DNA of 64,000 nt from Rhodanobacter sp. B04 (GTDB lineage Bacteria; Pseudomonadota; Gammaproteobacteria; Xanthomonadales; Rhodanobacteraceae): NCBI RefSeq assembly GCF_002001125.1, contig NZ_MUNV01000008.1:186001-250000 (forward strand), in the 5' to 3' direction. Below the pieces are notes generated by a model that was given only the letters and a program-made list of their open reading frames with translations, made no database searches and had not been told where the DNA came from. Position 1 is the first letter of the stretch. Each line of letters starts with the position of its first letter. A program made the translations under genes and the position numbers. Of this stretch, positions 40,591 to 49,357 are shown piece by piece.

Positions 40591-41208
40591 GCACGCTTCC
40601 TTCTGATCCTGCCGGTTCTGGATCGCCGTCGGATCGTTGGGCTGCGCGGCCGTGGACGCTGGGCCAGCCCCCATCGGATTGAACGGTCCGGCCGAAGTGT
40701 TCGGCAACGGCACTGTCGTCGCTCCCGCGTCCGTTTTCCCCGTGGCATTGCTTGTGCGGAAGAACACTGCCGAGCGGGCGACTTCCTCGGCCTGGCGCTG
40801 CCGGTCGATGTTCTCGGCCGACGGCCCCGGATTGGCGTTGCCAGCCGGCAGTGGCGCGACGGATGCTGCACCCCAGTCGCCGGGCAGTGGTGGCCCGAGC
40901 TGCGGCACGCTGGCCGCCGGTGCCGGCTTCGCTGGCAGCTTCGAGTAGTCGGCCGGCAACTGGTTCAGGTCGTCGGACTTGGCGATCCGATCGACGTTGT
41001 ATAGCTCCGTCTGGTCGCCCGAACCGCGCCGGCCTTTCGATTGCAGCGCCCACATGGATGCACCGGCAACGACGACTGCGAGCAACGTTGCCGAAACGGC
41101 CAGCGTGCGGCGATTGAGCCGCGTCACTGGACGCGGCGCGACGCGCAACGCAACGCCCTCGGGAGCAACCTTCGGCGTGGGCTGGGTTTCGTGGTCAGTC
41201 GTGCCCAT
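40591..41208 (-). pseudogene. trbI: TrbI (VirB10-like), N-terminal fragment
   Basis: Reads MGTTDHETQPTPKVAPEGVA, a transmembrane helix (LAVSATLLAVVVAGASMWAL), then the Pro-rich periplasmic linker with NIDRQRQAEEVARSAVFFRT and PTAIQNRQDQKEA. This is the N-terminal half of TrbI; the beta-barrel domain that forms the outer-membrane pore is missing. It faces trbJ head-on, so the join at about 40590 requires an inversion. Overlaps the trbG stop by 14 bases. Confidence 0.78.
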
Positions 41209-41614
41209 GACCCGCTCCCGCGGCGATGCCGTCGGTGCGCTCGATGCGCACTACGGCCGCCCTACTCCCATCCTTGCCACCGAGCCGTAGTTCGGCCGCG
41301 CCGAACAGTCGATCCACGATGTCGTAAGGCGCGTGGAAACGGTAATTCACCAGCTCGCCCTTGCCGTCCGGGCCAACCACGAATAGCGGCGGCAATTCAC
41401 CCTGCGCGATGCCAGCCGGAAACTGGATATACACGTGCTGCCCATCATCGAAGGCACGTACCGGCTTCCATGGTGGGCTGTCGCCCGTGATCGCGTAGCG
41501 GAAGTGCAACTGGTCAAGCGACAAGCCCGAGGCGGCGGGCGCTTGCGTATCGGCCGCTTGCGCCTGGGCCTGCAACGCCAACATCTGGTCTTTCGGGTAC
41601 TGCCACGACACGGA
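41195..41614 (-). pseudogene. trbG: TrbG (VirB9-like), C-terminal fragment
   Basis: About 138 codons of the C-terminal half: SLDQLHFRYAITGDSPPWKP, VRAFDDGQHVYIQFPAGIAQ, LPPLFVVGPDGKGELVNYRF and RLFGAAELRLGGKDGSRAAV. This is the VirB9/CagX core-complex domain. Signal peptide and N-terminal half are absent; upstream the sequence changes, in another frame, to the SMC-like fragment. The natural trbG-trbI order is kept. Confidence 0.78.
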
Positions 41615-42263
41615 TGGCCTTACGCATTCTGGCCACGATCGTCTCTTGGCATGCCTCCAGCACGTTGCCGCCCACTCGGATCCGTTCGATCACGTCGACG
41701 ATCTTCTGTTTCAGATCGCGGAAGGTTTCCAACTGGTGCCGGAACTCGCTGATGTTGATAGGGCGCTCTTCGATGATGCGATCGCGGACGAAGGCGCTGG
41801 CATCGTGGACGTCCTTCAGGTTCAGGGCATTCTTCAGTGCCTTGGAGAAGGCGACGTTGTCGATGCTGCGCGCCCGGTCGGCACGCAGCTGGAACAACAT
41901 ACGCTGGACGAAGTCCGATGCGACTCTGTCCCTCGGGAAGTCTGGCTTCCCACCGGCCGCGATCGTACGTTCGCTGGCCCAGTCCTTGAAGTCAGGCCAT
42001 GCCAAGGGCAGGGGGGCTTTGGTCTTCGAGTCTTCGTAAAGATCGCCGTAGGCCAGGACTTTGGCTGCGGTGTAGCGCTTGCCGTTCGGGCTGTTCTTCG
42101 TCATTTGCAGCGCAATGACGTCGGGATCGACGCCTTCTTCAAGCATCCGGCCAGCTCGTTCAGCAGCTGAACCCGCGCGAGACGCCGGGCTAGAGACTTT
42201 TTCGATCAGATCGGTAGCGCGGTCAGTAATGGCGCCAGCGATGTTATTGGTAGATTTCGCCAT
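41615..42263 (-). pseudogene. SMC-like ATPase fragment with an unidentified N-terminal part
   Basis: An open frame begins at the ATG 42263. Its first 85 codons (AERAGRMLEEGVDPDVIALQ, MTKNSPNGKRYTAAKVLAYG) are unknown to me. From about residue 90 it reads DFVQRMLFQLRADRARSIDN, LKNALNLKDVHDASAFVRDR and ERPINISEFRHQLETFRDLK, which resembles the head-to-coiled-coil transition of SMC/SbcC-type ATPases such as JetC of Wadjet-like systems. It breaks off at the trbG junction. The two halves may themselves be a deletion fusion. Confidence 0.45.
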
Positions 42264-42477
42264 GTTATGCAATCTCAAAAAATGCCCCGTCGTCCAGGGC
42301 GGTGCTTACATGGATGGAGGTTTCCATCCGTTCTTCGTAGCACCTCGCCCTGCAATCGAATGGACTGAAGTCGGTGCCCGTGTCCGGTATCATAGGAGTT
42401 GATTGACGATGGTGTCGTAAGAATCGTTACCCCGCAGCTCGCGCCATCTTCCGCGTCGGCAAAAGCGTTGCGCGATC

Positions 42478-42496
42478 GACGGTAAGAACGACGGTA
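42478..42496 (+). repeat. Right-end GACGGTA pair
   Basis: GACGGTA-AGAAC-GACGGTA, same 12-base period as the pair at 39028-39046 near the left end. Probably arm-type recombinase sites of the element. Confidence 0.55.
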
Positions 42497-42560
42497 GGTG
42501 CCTAAGTCAATCACCGCCAATCCCTTTAACCACGTGGGTTTAGGTGGCCTGTTGATGATG

Positions 42561-42572
42561 GAGTGGGAATAA
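42561..42572 (+). repeat. Right attachment-site copy (attR core)
   Basis: GAGTGGGAATAA encodes the final EWE-stop of a GMP synthase and repeats the end of guaA. It marks the right boundary of the element; a guaA-type terminator follows 29 bases later. Confidence 0.65.
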
Positions 42573-42600
42573 CAAAATCAGCCACTTGCATGCACCCAGG

Positions 42601-42625
42601 AAGGCCGGCAGCTTGCCGGCTTTCT
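42601..42625 (+). terminator. Stranded guaA terminator
   Basis: GCCGGCA-GCT-TGCCGGC forms a 7-bp GC stem, extendable by A-T pairs with the flanking AAG and TTT, followed by TTTCTC. It sits just beyond the right att copy and before tadA on the same strand, so it was most likely the guaA terminator before the element inserted. Confidence 0.7.
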
Positions 42626-42635
42626 CATGTCATGA

Positions 42636-43130
<495 letters not shown>

Positions 43131-43139
43131 GTCAGGTCG

Positions 43140-43979
43140 TCACAGGAAAGCCAGCGCCTGCGCGCAGGATTGCTCGACCTTGAGGCTCAGCAACGGATCG
43201 GCGCGGGTGTGGCCGATGTTCACCGCGGCGATCGGTTTGCCGGCCCGCGCTGCGGCATTCGCAAAGCGATAGCCGGAATACACCATCAGCGACGAGCCAA
43301 CCACCAGCATCGCATCGGCATCCTGCAAGGCCTGCATGCCGGCATCCACACGCTCGCGCGGCACGTTCTCGCCGAAGAACACCACGTCAGGCTTCAACAG
43401 GCCGGCACAATGCGGACAAGGTGGCACCTGGAAACGGGAGAAATCCTGTCCGTCCAGATCGGCGTCGCCATCCGGTGCATCCGCCGCATCGAGATCCGCC
43501 CAGGCCGGGTTCAACCGCAACAGCGCGGCTTGGAATTCCGTGCGCAACATGCGTCGTTCGCAAGCCAGGCAGCGCACCTGATCCAGCCGCCCGTGCAGGT
43601 CGACCACGTTTTCGCTGCCAGCGGCCTGATGCAGCCGATCGACGTTCTGGGTCAGCAACAGGGTCAGCCTGCCTTGCCGTTCCAGCCGGGCGAGGGCGTG
43701 ATGGGTTGCATTCGGCTGCGCCCCTCCGAAGCGTCGCCAACCGACCAGACTGCGTGCCCAGTAACGCTGGCGCGTGGCCAGTTCGCCCACGAACGCCTGA
43801 TAGGTCACCGGCTGCGGGCGTTTCCAGCCGCCGTTGGCGTCGCGGTAATCGGGAATGCCCGAATCCGTGCTGCAGCCGGCGCCAGTCAACACGAACAGAC
43901 GGCGATGCGCCGCGACGAATTCGGGCAGCGCTGTCGTACACGTGTGCTCCACGATCGCCTGAGATGAAGTACCTGACAT
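43140..43979 (-). CDS. NAD-dependent protein deacylase (class II sirtuin)
   Basis: A 279-residue sirtuin of the SIRT4-like bacterial class. NAD-binding motif TGAGCSTDSGIPDYRDANGG, catalytic LTQNVDRLHQAAG and VVDLHGRLDQVRC (His), zinc ligands CLAC and CPHC, and VVGSSLMVYSGYRF are all present. It removes acyl groups from protein lysines using NAD. It converges with tadA 9 bases apart and has no obvious functional neighbour. Confidence 0.93.
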   Translation of the reverse strand: MSGTSSQAIVEHTCTTALPEFVAAHRRLFVLTGAGCSTDSGIPDYRDANGGWKRPQPVTYQAFVGELATRQRYWARSLVGWRRFGGAQPNATHHALARLERQGRLTLLLTQNVDRLHQAAGSENVVDLHGRLDQVRCLACERRMLRTEFQAALLRLNPAWADLDAADAPDGDADLDGQDFSRFQVPPCPHCAGLLKPDVVFFGENVPRERVDAGMQALQDADAMLVVGSSLMVYSGYRFANAAARAGKPIAAVNIGHTRADPLLSLKVEQSCAQALAFL

Positions 43980-44021
43980 GTTGCTGTTATGGCATCCGTT
44001 TGCATGGATTGCCAGCGTGAG

Positions 44022-44561
44022 TCACGGCGCCGTAGCGAGCTGTCTCGTGTTCCGACCCACCAGTTGCAGCCGCAGCCCCCACGGCGCCACGAAGTTCACC
44101 ACCGTCTGACCGGCATGCGGGCCAGACGTCACGGTTACCGGCGAGCCGATCACGCTGACACCTTCATGTCGCAGCCACCGGTCGGCGTGCGCCACATCGT
44201 CAGCGGAGAACGGGATCGGCTCGCTGCCCTGATTCGCCGAATGCCGCGAGGCGGGGAGCGAGTTCGCTCCGTGATTGTCGAAGAGTTCGACGACGTTGCC
44301 CGAATCGCAGAGCAGCAGGCGGGATGCAGGCACGCCGGCACGCCGGGCATTGCCCTTGGATGTCGTTGCGCTCCCAGCGACCGGGCCGATCGGCTCGCAG
44401 TCCAGGACATTGCGGAAGAACGCCGTGGCCTGCGCCAGGTCGGGTACGCCGATGCCCACATAACCGCTGTCACGCAGGCTTGCGGCGCGAGCATTGAGCG
44501 GCATGCCGCCGACGACCAGCAACGCCACGCCGGCCAGCATCGAAAGAAGGGATTTGCGCAT
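44022..44561 (-). CDS. Exported VOC-family protein
   Basis: A 179-residue protein with a signal peptide (MRKSLLSMLAGVALLVVGGM, cleavage after NARA). The mature part is one glyoxalase/VOC unit: YVGIGVPDLAQATAFFRNVL opens it, LLLCDSGNVVELFDNHG and VNFVAPWGLRLQLVGR complete it. VOC proteins bind metals or small molecules; an exported form is less common. Function unknown. Confidence 0.8.
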   Translation of the reverse strand: MRKSLLSMLAGVALLVVGGMPLNARAASLRDSGYVGIGVPDLAQATAFFRNVLDCEPIGPVAGSATTSKGNARRAGVPASRLLLCDSGNVVELFDNHGANSLPASRHSANQGSEPIPFSADDVAHADRWLRHEGVSVIGSPVTVTSGPHAGQTVVNFVAPWGLRLQLVGRNTRQLATAP

Positions 44562-44851
44562 GACACAGCACCAAGTAAACCGTACTGGTGGCGTAGATGG
44601 GCATGGATGGCCGCAGTTGAAGTGTCGCCGGGTGACCAGCCCGTTTCCCTCCGCGAACGATCACGACGGCGTCAACCCAGGCGGCAGGTGTCCCGTTGAT
44701 CGTTCATTGATGGACACGGAGCGATCGCGCGATAACGCTTTAGCCGTGCCCTCGCGGGCTCCATGTTTCAACCGGACGTGCAGATCGGTGCGTGCCGTCG
44801 AATGACGGCGATGGATCCGGTCACCCACCTCGCTACAACAGGATTGCCAGG

Positions 44852-45037
44852 ATGAAGCATCACCTCAGTTCACTGCTGCAACGCAAGCGTACCGATTTCG
44901 AGGGCGCCCGGGATGGTGGCCGCCCGCCACGGTTCGATGACGCGGAAGAGAAGACCGGCATCCAGCCGAAGGATGGCTATGACTGGCTGGCCCTGATCAA
45001 GACCGCAGCAGCGACTCGGCCAGCTGCGCGCGGCTGA
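44852..45037 (+). CDS. Hypothetical small protein, 61 aa
   Basis: An open frame starting MKHHLSSLLQRKRTDFEGAR, charged, no membrane segment, no known family. GCCAGG is near the ATG but is a weak ribosome site. It converges with the first lipocalin gene (25 bases). The longer frame from 44792 is possible. Low confidence that it is a gene. Confidence 0.35.
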   Translation: MKHHLSSLLQRKRTDFEGARDGGRPPRFDDAEEKTGIQPKDGYDWLALIKTAAATRPAARG

Positions 45038-45062
45038 TGTCAAAGGACTCGGCACCCTCGCG

Positions 45063-45611
45063 TCACTGAATGGTTTCCGGCCACGCCTGCGGCACTTTTC
45101 GTATCTTCGACACGGGGTATCCCAGCGCCTTCACGCGTGCCAGCAGCTGGTCATAGTCCGCCTGCGGAATGCTCGGGGTGCGCGCCATCACCCAGGTGTA
45201 GTCGCGTGCATCGCGGGCGACGATGGTCTGGCTGTAGTCCTCTTTCAGATAGGCCACGATGTATTGCGCCTTGATCGGCCAGAACACCTGCACACCCCAC
45301 ACGGCATTGCCGCTGTCCGCCTTCACGAAGCCGGTGGAATGGATCGCCTTCAGCGGGCCGTCCACCGAACCGTTGCGGAAGCGGAACGCGGTGTACACGT
45401 TGCCGTCCGGCTGCAGTTTGTAGGTCTCGATCGCATTGGAGGCATCCTTTTCGAAGCGCGTGGGAATGGTGGCGATCACATACCACCTGCCCATGAAACG
45501 GGGCAGGTCGACGTGCGCGACGGGCTTGATCGGCGGCAGTTCGTTGGCGAAGCCTCCGGTACTGGCCAGCCCGAGGCTGCAAGCCAGCATGAGTGCTCTG
45601 GACAGATGCAT
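45063..45611 (-). CDS. Lipocalin (Blc-like) 1
   Basis: A 182-residue exported lipocalin with signal MHLSRALMLACSLGLASTGG. The GxW motif is in FMGRWYVIATIPTRFE, followed by SNAIETYKLQPDGNVYTAF and the C-terminal YTWVMARTPSIPQADYDQLL. Blc-type lipocalins bind fatty acids or lysophospholipids at the envelope. It closes the lipid operon, 37 bases after the methyltransferase gene. It is paralogous to the lipocalin at 56351 (same VDLxRxMGRWYVIA and NAxETY patterns). Confidence 0.88.
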   Translation of the reverse strand: MHLSRALMLACSLGLASTGGFANELPPIKPVAHVDLPRFMGRWYVIATIPTRFEKDASNAIETYKLQPDGNVYTAFRFRNGSVDGPLKAIHSTGFVKADSGNAVWGVQVFWPIKAQYIVAYLKEDYSQTIVARDARDYTWVMARTPSIPQADYDQLLARVKALGYPVSKIRKVPQAWPETIQ

Positions 45612-45648
45612 GGAACAACTCCGATAGGGGTGAGAGTGGCCCGAGCCG

Positions 45649-46731
45649 TCAGGGGCGCACGAACCGGTAATGCGCGACCAGCCACTCCTGGCCATCGGCG
45701 TAGCCGAACAACTCCGCGCAGGACATCCAGAACATGCGCCAACGCTGGAACCACAGCGGTGCGGCCTTGGTGCCGTACGCCTTGATCAGCGTGGCCATCA
45801 CCCGATCCTTGCGCGCATCCTGATTGGCGAGCCAGTGATTGGCGCTGCGCTGGTAATGCGTGCCATCGACGTGCCAGCGCTGCTCGATCCGCAGGTCGCG
45901 CTGGAACCAGAGCAGGGTGTCGGAGGCGGGCATCAAGCCGCCGGTGAAAAAATGCCGGCCCATCCAGTTGTCCTCGCCCGCGGTCTCGAACGGGTACATC
46001 AGAGTCGTGTGCGCGAAGATGTGCACGAACAGCTTGCCGCCAGGCCGCAGCCAGCTCGAGATGCGACCGAGCAGGATCTCGTAGTTGCGCATGTGCTCGA
46101 ACATCTCGACCGACACGCAGCGATCGAACTGCGCGGCTTCCAGTTCGAGCCGGTTGACGTCCTGGGTGATCACGCGCACGTTGAACAGGCCACGTTGGCG
46201 GCACTGCGCTTCGATGTGTTCGCGCTGCTGGTTCGAGTTCGAGACCGCGACGATCTTCGCGTTCGGATAGCGTTCGGCCATCCACAGCGTGAGCGAACCC
46301 CAGCCGCAGCCGAGTTCGAGGATCTTCTGGCCGTCCGCCAGCTCGGCACGCACGCCATACAGCTTGAGCATCGCCTCTTCGGCCTGGTCCAGCGACTCGT
46401 CGCCGCGCGGGTAATAGCAGCCCGAATACTTCAGGCGCTTGCCGAGGCACAGCTCGAAGAAGGCCGGCGGCAGTTCGTAGTGCTGCGCATTGGCGGCATC
46501 GGTATGGATGGCCACCGGGCTGTGCCGCAGCATGTCGATGCGCTCGGCAAAACGGGTCGCCTGCTGATCCAGTCCACCCGTCATTTCCTCGCGCAGGCGC
46601 TGCGCGCACATGCGCCGGATGCCCTGCCGCAAGAGGGCGTCGGGCAAGCGGCCACGCTCGGCCAGACCCAGCAGCCCGCTGGCGGGGTGTTCCTGGGGGA
46701 GTTCGTCGCCGGCGGCGGCATGGGCATTCAT
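45649..46731 (-). CDS. Cyclopropane-synthase-family methyltransferase, short form
   Basis: A 360-residue SAM-dependent methyltransferase. SAM motif I is ILELGCGWGSLTLWMAERY; YSGCYYPRGDESLDQAEEAM and EMFEHMRNYEILLGRISSWL are family features of CFA synthase relatives. It lacks the longer N-terminal domain of classical CFA synthase. In Rhodobacter a related ECF-controlled methyltransferase (UfaM) starts furan fatty acid synthesis by methylating an unsaturated chain; a similar role here is inference. ATGA overlap with the DUF1295 gene. Confidence 0.85.
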   Translation of the reverse strand: MNAHAAAGDELPQEHPASGLLGLAERGRLPDALLRQGIRRMCAQRLREEMTGGLDQQATRFAERIDMLRHSPVAIHTDAANAQHYELPPAFFELCLGKRLKYSGCYYPRGDESLDQAEEAMLKLYGVRAELADGQKILELGCGWGSLTLWMAERYPNAKIVAVSNSNQQREHIEAQCRQRGLFNVRVITQDVNRLELEAAQFDRCVSVEMFEHMRNYEILLGRISSWLRPGGKLFVHIFAHTTLMYPFETAGEDNWMGRHFFTGGLMPASDTLLWFQRDLRIEQRWHVDGTHYQRSANHWLANQDARKDRVMATLIKAYGTKAAPLWFQRWRMFWMSCAELFGYADGQEWLVAHYRFVRP

Positions 46732-47510
46732 GGGTCGATCCTCTTCGGAAACCAGGGAAACAGCATCGATGTGCTGCGTTGATAGGCGCGGTAGTCCTCG
46801 CCGCGGCTGCGCAGCGCCTGCGTCTCGGTATACGGGACGCCGCTGATCCAGCGCAGGAACACATACATCACCAGCGGCCCCGACCAGGCCAGCCACGCGA
46901 TGGGCGAGCCCAACGCGAGGCAGACGTAAGCGAACCAGTGGATCCATTCGAAGAAATAGTTGGGGTGACGGGAGTAACGCCACAGGCCATCGCGACAGGT
47001 GCGCCCGCGATTGGCGGGGTTGGCACGGAAGCGCGCAAGTTGGCGGTCGGCGATCGCTTCGCCGATCACGCTGACCAGCCAGATCGCGATCGCTGCCAGA
47101 GTCCACGGATCTAGGCCGTCGGGATTGCGCGCCACCGCAAGGAACGGCAACGCGAACAGCACGACCAGCAAGGCCTGGAACTGGAAGAACAGGAAGAACT
47201 TGAACTGATTGCCGTTCCAATGCGCGCGCAGATTCTGGTAACGGCCATCCTCCGGCTCGCCGCGAACGCGTGTCCACAAATGCCTGGCGAGCCGCGTACC
47301 CCACAAGCCACCGAGCACGGCCAAGGTCGCGCGCGGCCATGCGGCGCCATCGCCGAATACCGCAAGGAAAACCGCCGTGCCGCCTACGCCACTGGCCCAC
47401 AGCACATCGACGATGCCCGCATTGGCGCGTGGGCGTTGCCACAGCCAGCCCAGGCTCATCATCAAGGCCGCCAGCAGCCACAGGCAGCCCAATTGGATCC
47501 ATGGGTTCAT
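46728..47510 (-). CDS. DUF1295 membrane protein (steroid 5-alpha-reductase-like)
   Basis: A 260-residue integral membrane protein with about six helices. The C-terminal reductase/methyltransferase-like pattern is clear: RTCRDGLWRYSRHPNYFFEW and SGVPYTETQALRSRGEDYRA. DUF1295 proteins are related to 3-oxo-5-alpha-steroid dehydrogenases and isoprenylcysteine methyltransferases, so double-bond reduction on a lipid is plausible. Overlaps both neighbours by 4 bases, so it is translated as part of the lipid operon. Confidence 0.85.
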   Translation of the reverse strand: MNPWIQLGCLWLLAALMMSLGWLWQRPRANAGIVDVLWASGVGGTAVFLAVFGDGAAWPRATLAVLGGLWGTRLARHLWTRVRGEPEDGRYQNLRAHWNGNQFKFFLFFQFQALLVVLFALPFLAVARNPDGLDPWTLAAIAIWLVSVIGEAIADRQLARFRANPANRGRTCRDGLWRYSRHPNYFFEWIHWFAYVCLALGSPIAWLAWSGPLVMYVFLRWISGVPYTETQALRSRGEDYRAYQRSTSMLFPWFPKRIDP

Positions 47511-48061
47511 GGTGTGTGACCTTGCAGGGAGATGGAGACGGGTGCCGTCGTGGTTGTCCCGCGTCTGGCCAGCCACGCCAGTGCCGGCGTGGCCAGGCCC
47601 CAACCGATCCCCAGGCACAGCAAGCCACGCCAGCTGGGATCGACCAAGGTCACTGCATGCCAGCCATGGGCTGCGCTCAGGTAGGCCAACGGACCGCCAA
47701 CGGCGCCCAGCAATGCCGCCAACCAGAGGCGTGTCTGCAGGTAGGCCAGCGATTGCGTGAAGGTCAGCGCAAAGGTGGCCCACAATGCGAGAATCCATGC
47801 CGGCGCCAAGGCTGCGGACGGCCACGAAGCCGCGTAGCTGGCCAGCCCGGCACGGATCAATCCGCCATCGAGCAGGAATCCCATCACGATCGCCGTCGCC
47901 ATCAACGACAGATCGGCCTTGTAGCGGCGTGCAATACCCAGCTGACATGCCGCATATACCAGCATGCCGACAACCCCGGGCCACGCCAGTCCGTGTTCGG
48001 CACCGATCACGGCGCTGAACCAGACCAGCTGATAGCCGATCAGGCTGATCCAGAATTTCAT
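47507..48061 (-). CDS. DUF2878 membrane protein
   Basis: A 184-residue protein with five to six hydrophobic helices (MKFWISLIGYQLVWFSAVIG, AWILALWATFALTFTQSLAY, LLAALLGAVGGPLAYLSAAH). I assign it to DUF2878 from its size, helix pattern and position beside CFA synthase, DUF1365 and amine-oxidase genes, where DUF2878 usually occurs. No function is known. Four-base overlaps on both sides. Confidence 0.72.
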   Translation of the reverse strand: MKFWISLIGYQLVWFSAVIGAEHGLAWPGVVGMLVYAACQLGIARRYKADLSLMATAIVMGFLLDGGLIRAGLASYAASWPSAALAPAWILALWATFALTFTQSLAYLQTRLWLAALLGAVGGPLAYLSAAHGWHAVTLVDPSWRGLLCLGIGWGLATPALAWLARRGTTTTAPVSISLQGHTP

Positions 48062-49350
48062 GCAGGAGTCCCGAGCTCGGGCAGCAGGGCAGGTCGGCGG
48101 TTGCCGGGCTTGGTCAGCAGCAGATGCGCCACCCCGATGGAGCGCTCGCGGAAGCCGCCTTCGCAATACGCCAGGTAGAACTCCCACATGCGGATGAAGT
48201 GCTCGTCGAAACCCTGCGCGCGTACCTGCGACAGATGCGCTATGAAACGTTCGCGCCATGCCTGCAAGGTGCGCGCATAGGATTCGCCGAAGTCCTCCAG
48301 CTGGACCAAGGCCAGATCGCTGCTGCGGGTCTTGGCGGCGAGCAGGGCGCTGATCGACGGAATGAAGCTGCCGGGGAACACATGGCGCTTGATGAAGTCG
48401 ACCGACTTCAAGGCCTGCGCGTAGCGATGGTCTTCGATCGTGATGGCCTGCAGCAGCGCCAGTCCATCGGGCTTGAGCAGCTGGCCCAGCTGGCCGAAAT
48501 ACGTATCGAGGTAAGGCGCGCCGATCGCCTCGACCATCTCGATCGATACCAGCTTGTCGTATCGCCCATCCAGGTCACGATAGTCTTTCAGCAGCAAGGT
48601 GACGCGGTCGCTTGCGCCGGCAGCGTTGACGCGTGCACTGGCCAGCGCATGCTGCTCGCGCGAGATCGTGGTGGTGGTGACATGGCAGCCGTAATGCTGT
48701 GCTGCGTACAGCGCGAAACCACCCCAACCAGTGCCGATCTCGATCACGTGATCGGTCGGCTGCAGGTCGAGTTTGCGGCAGATGCGTTCCAGCTTGCGCG
48801 TGGAGGCAGCCTCCAGCGTGTCGTCGACGCCGGCCCAGATTGCCGAGGAATACATCAGGTCCGGCGACAGGAACAGTTCGAAGAAATCGTTGCCGAGATC
48901 GTAATGCGCGGCGATGTTGCGGCGGCTGCCCGTGCGCGTATTGCGCTGCAGGGCATGCCAGGCGCGCATCGCCATGCCGCCGAGCCGGGCCAGCCCGGTC
49001 TCCATGCCGTCGAGCAAGTCGCGGTTGCGCACCAGCAACTGGATCAGGCCGACCAGATGGCTGCAGCGCCATTGCCCGGCCATGTAGGACTCGCCGGCGC
49101 CGACGCTGCCATTGGCGGCAACAGCACGATAGAACGCGGGATCGAGCACCTCGATGTGTACGGTGAGATCCGGGTGCTGCGTCGCTGGCGTGCCCAGCTC
49201 GACCGTACCCAGCGCATCCTGGACTACCAGCCGGCCATGCCGCAGACCGGCCATCTGCGCGAGCAGGCGTTGGCGCAGGAAACGCGCACCTGCCGAGGGG
49301 GCCGTGACGTCAGCGGATTCGGTAACACCGGGTTTGACGATAGCGTTCAT
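48058..49350 (-). CDS. cfa: Cyclopropane-fatty-acyl-phospholipid synthase, full-length form
   Basis: A 430-residue enzyme adding a methylene from SAM to cis double bonds of membrane phospholipids. The N-terminal lipid domain includes GAGESYMAGQWRCSHLVGLI; NIAAHYDLGNDFFELFLSPD, YSSAIW, SAM motif IEIGTGWGGFALYAAQHYGC and VSIEMVEAIGAPYLDTYF are diagnostic. Length is normal. Second of two CFA-family genes in this operon, so the two probably act on different steps or substrates. Confidence 0.92.
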   Translation of the reverse strand: MNAIVKPGVTESADVTAPSAGARFLRQRLLAQMAGLRHGRLVVQDALGTVELGTPATQHPDLTVHIEVLDPAFYRAVAANGSVGAGESYMAGQWRCSHLVGLIQLLVRNRDLLDGMETGLARLGGMAMRAWHALQRNTRTGSRRNIAAHYDLGNDFFELFLSPDLMYSSAIWAGVDDTLEAASTRKLERICRKLDLQPTDHVIEIGTGWGGFALYAAQHYGCHVTTTTISREQHALASARVNAAGASDRVTLLLKDYRDLDGRYDKLVSIEMVEAIGAPYLDTYFGQLGQLLKPDGLALLQAITIEDHRYAQALKSVDFIKRHVFPGSFIPSISALLAAKTRSSDLALVQLEDFGESYARTLQAWRERFIAHLSQVRAQGFDEHFIRMWEFYLAYCEGGFRERSIGVAHLLLTKPGNRRPALLPELGTPA

Positions 49351-49357
49351 GCGGGCC

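Larger units (their letters stand above)
38912..42572. mobile_element. Degenerate integrative conjugative element at guaA
   Basis: A 3.7-kb segment with only broken genes: tyrosine integrase N-terminus, TrbE/VirB4 C-terminus and TrbJ N-terminus on the plus strand, then TrbI N-terminus, TrbG C-terminus and an SMC-like ATPase piece on the minus strand. It is flanked by imperfect guaA-end repeats and carries paired GACGGTA repeats near both ends. An intact element would be tens of kilobases; relaxase, coupling protein, most Trb proteins and any cargo are gone, so it cannot move. Confidence 0.8.

Noticed and set aside
41514..42278. A 254-residue intact gene in the element
   Set aside because: The last 33 codons are trbG read in another frame, so this is a chimeric frame over a deletion junction.
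38912..42572. A functional ICE or a new defence island
   Set aside because: Every gene in it is truncated; no relaxase, coupling protein, catalytic integrase domain or complete cargo remains.
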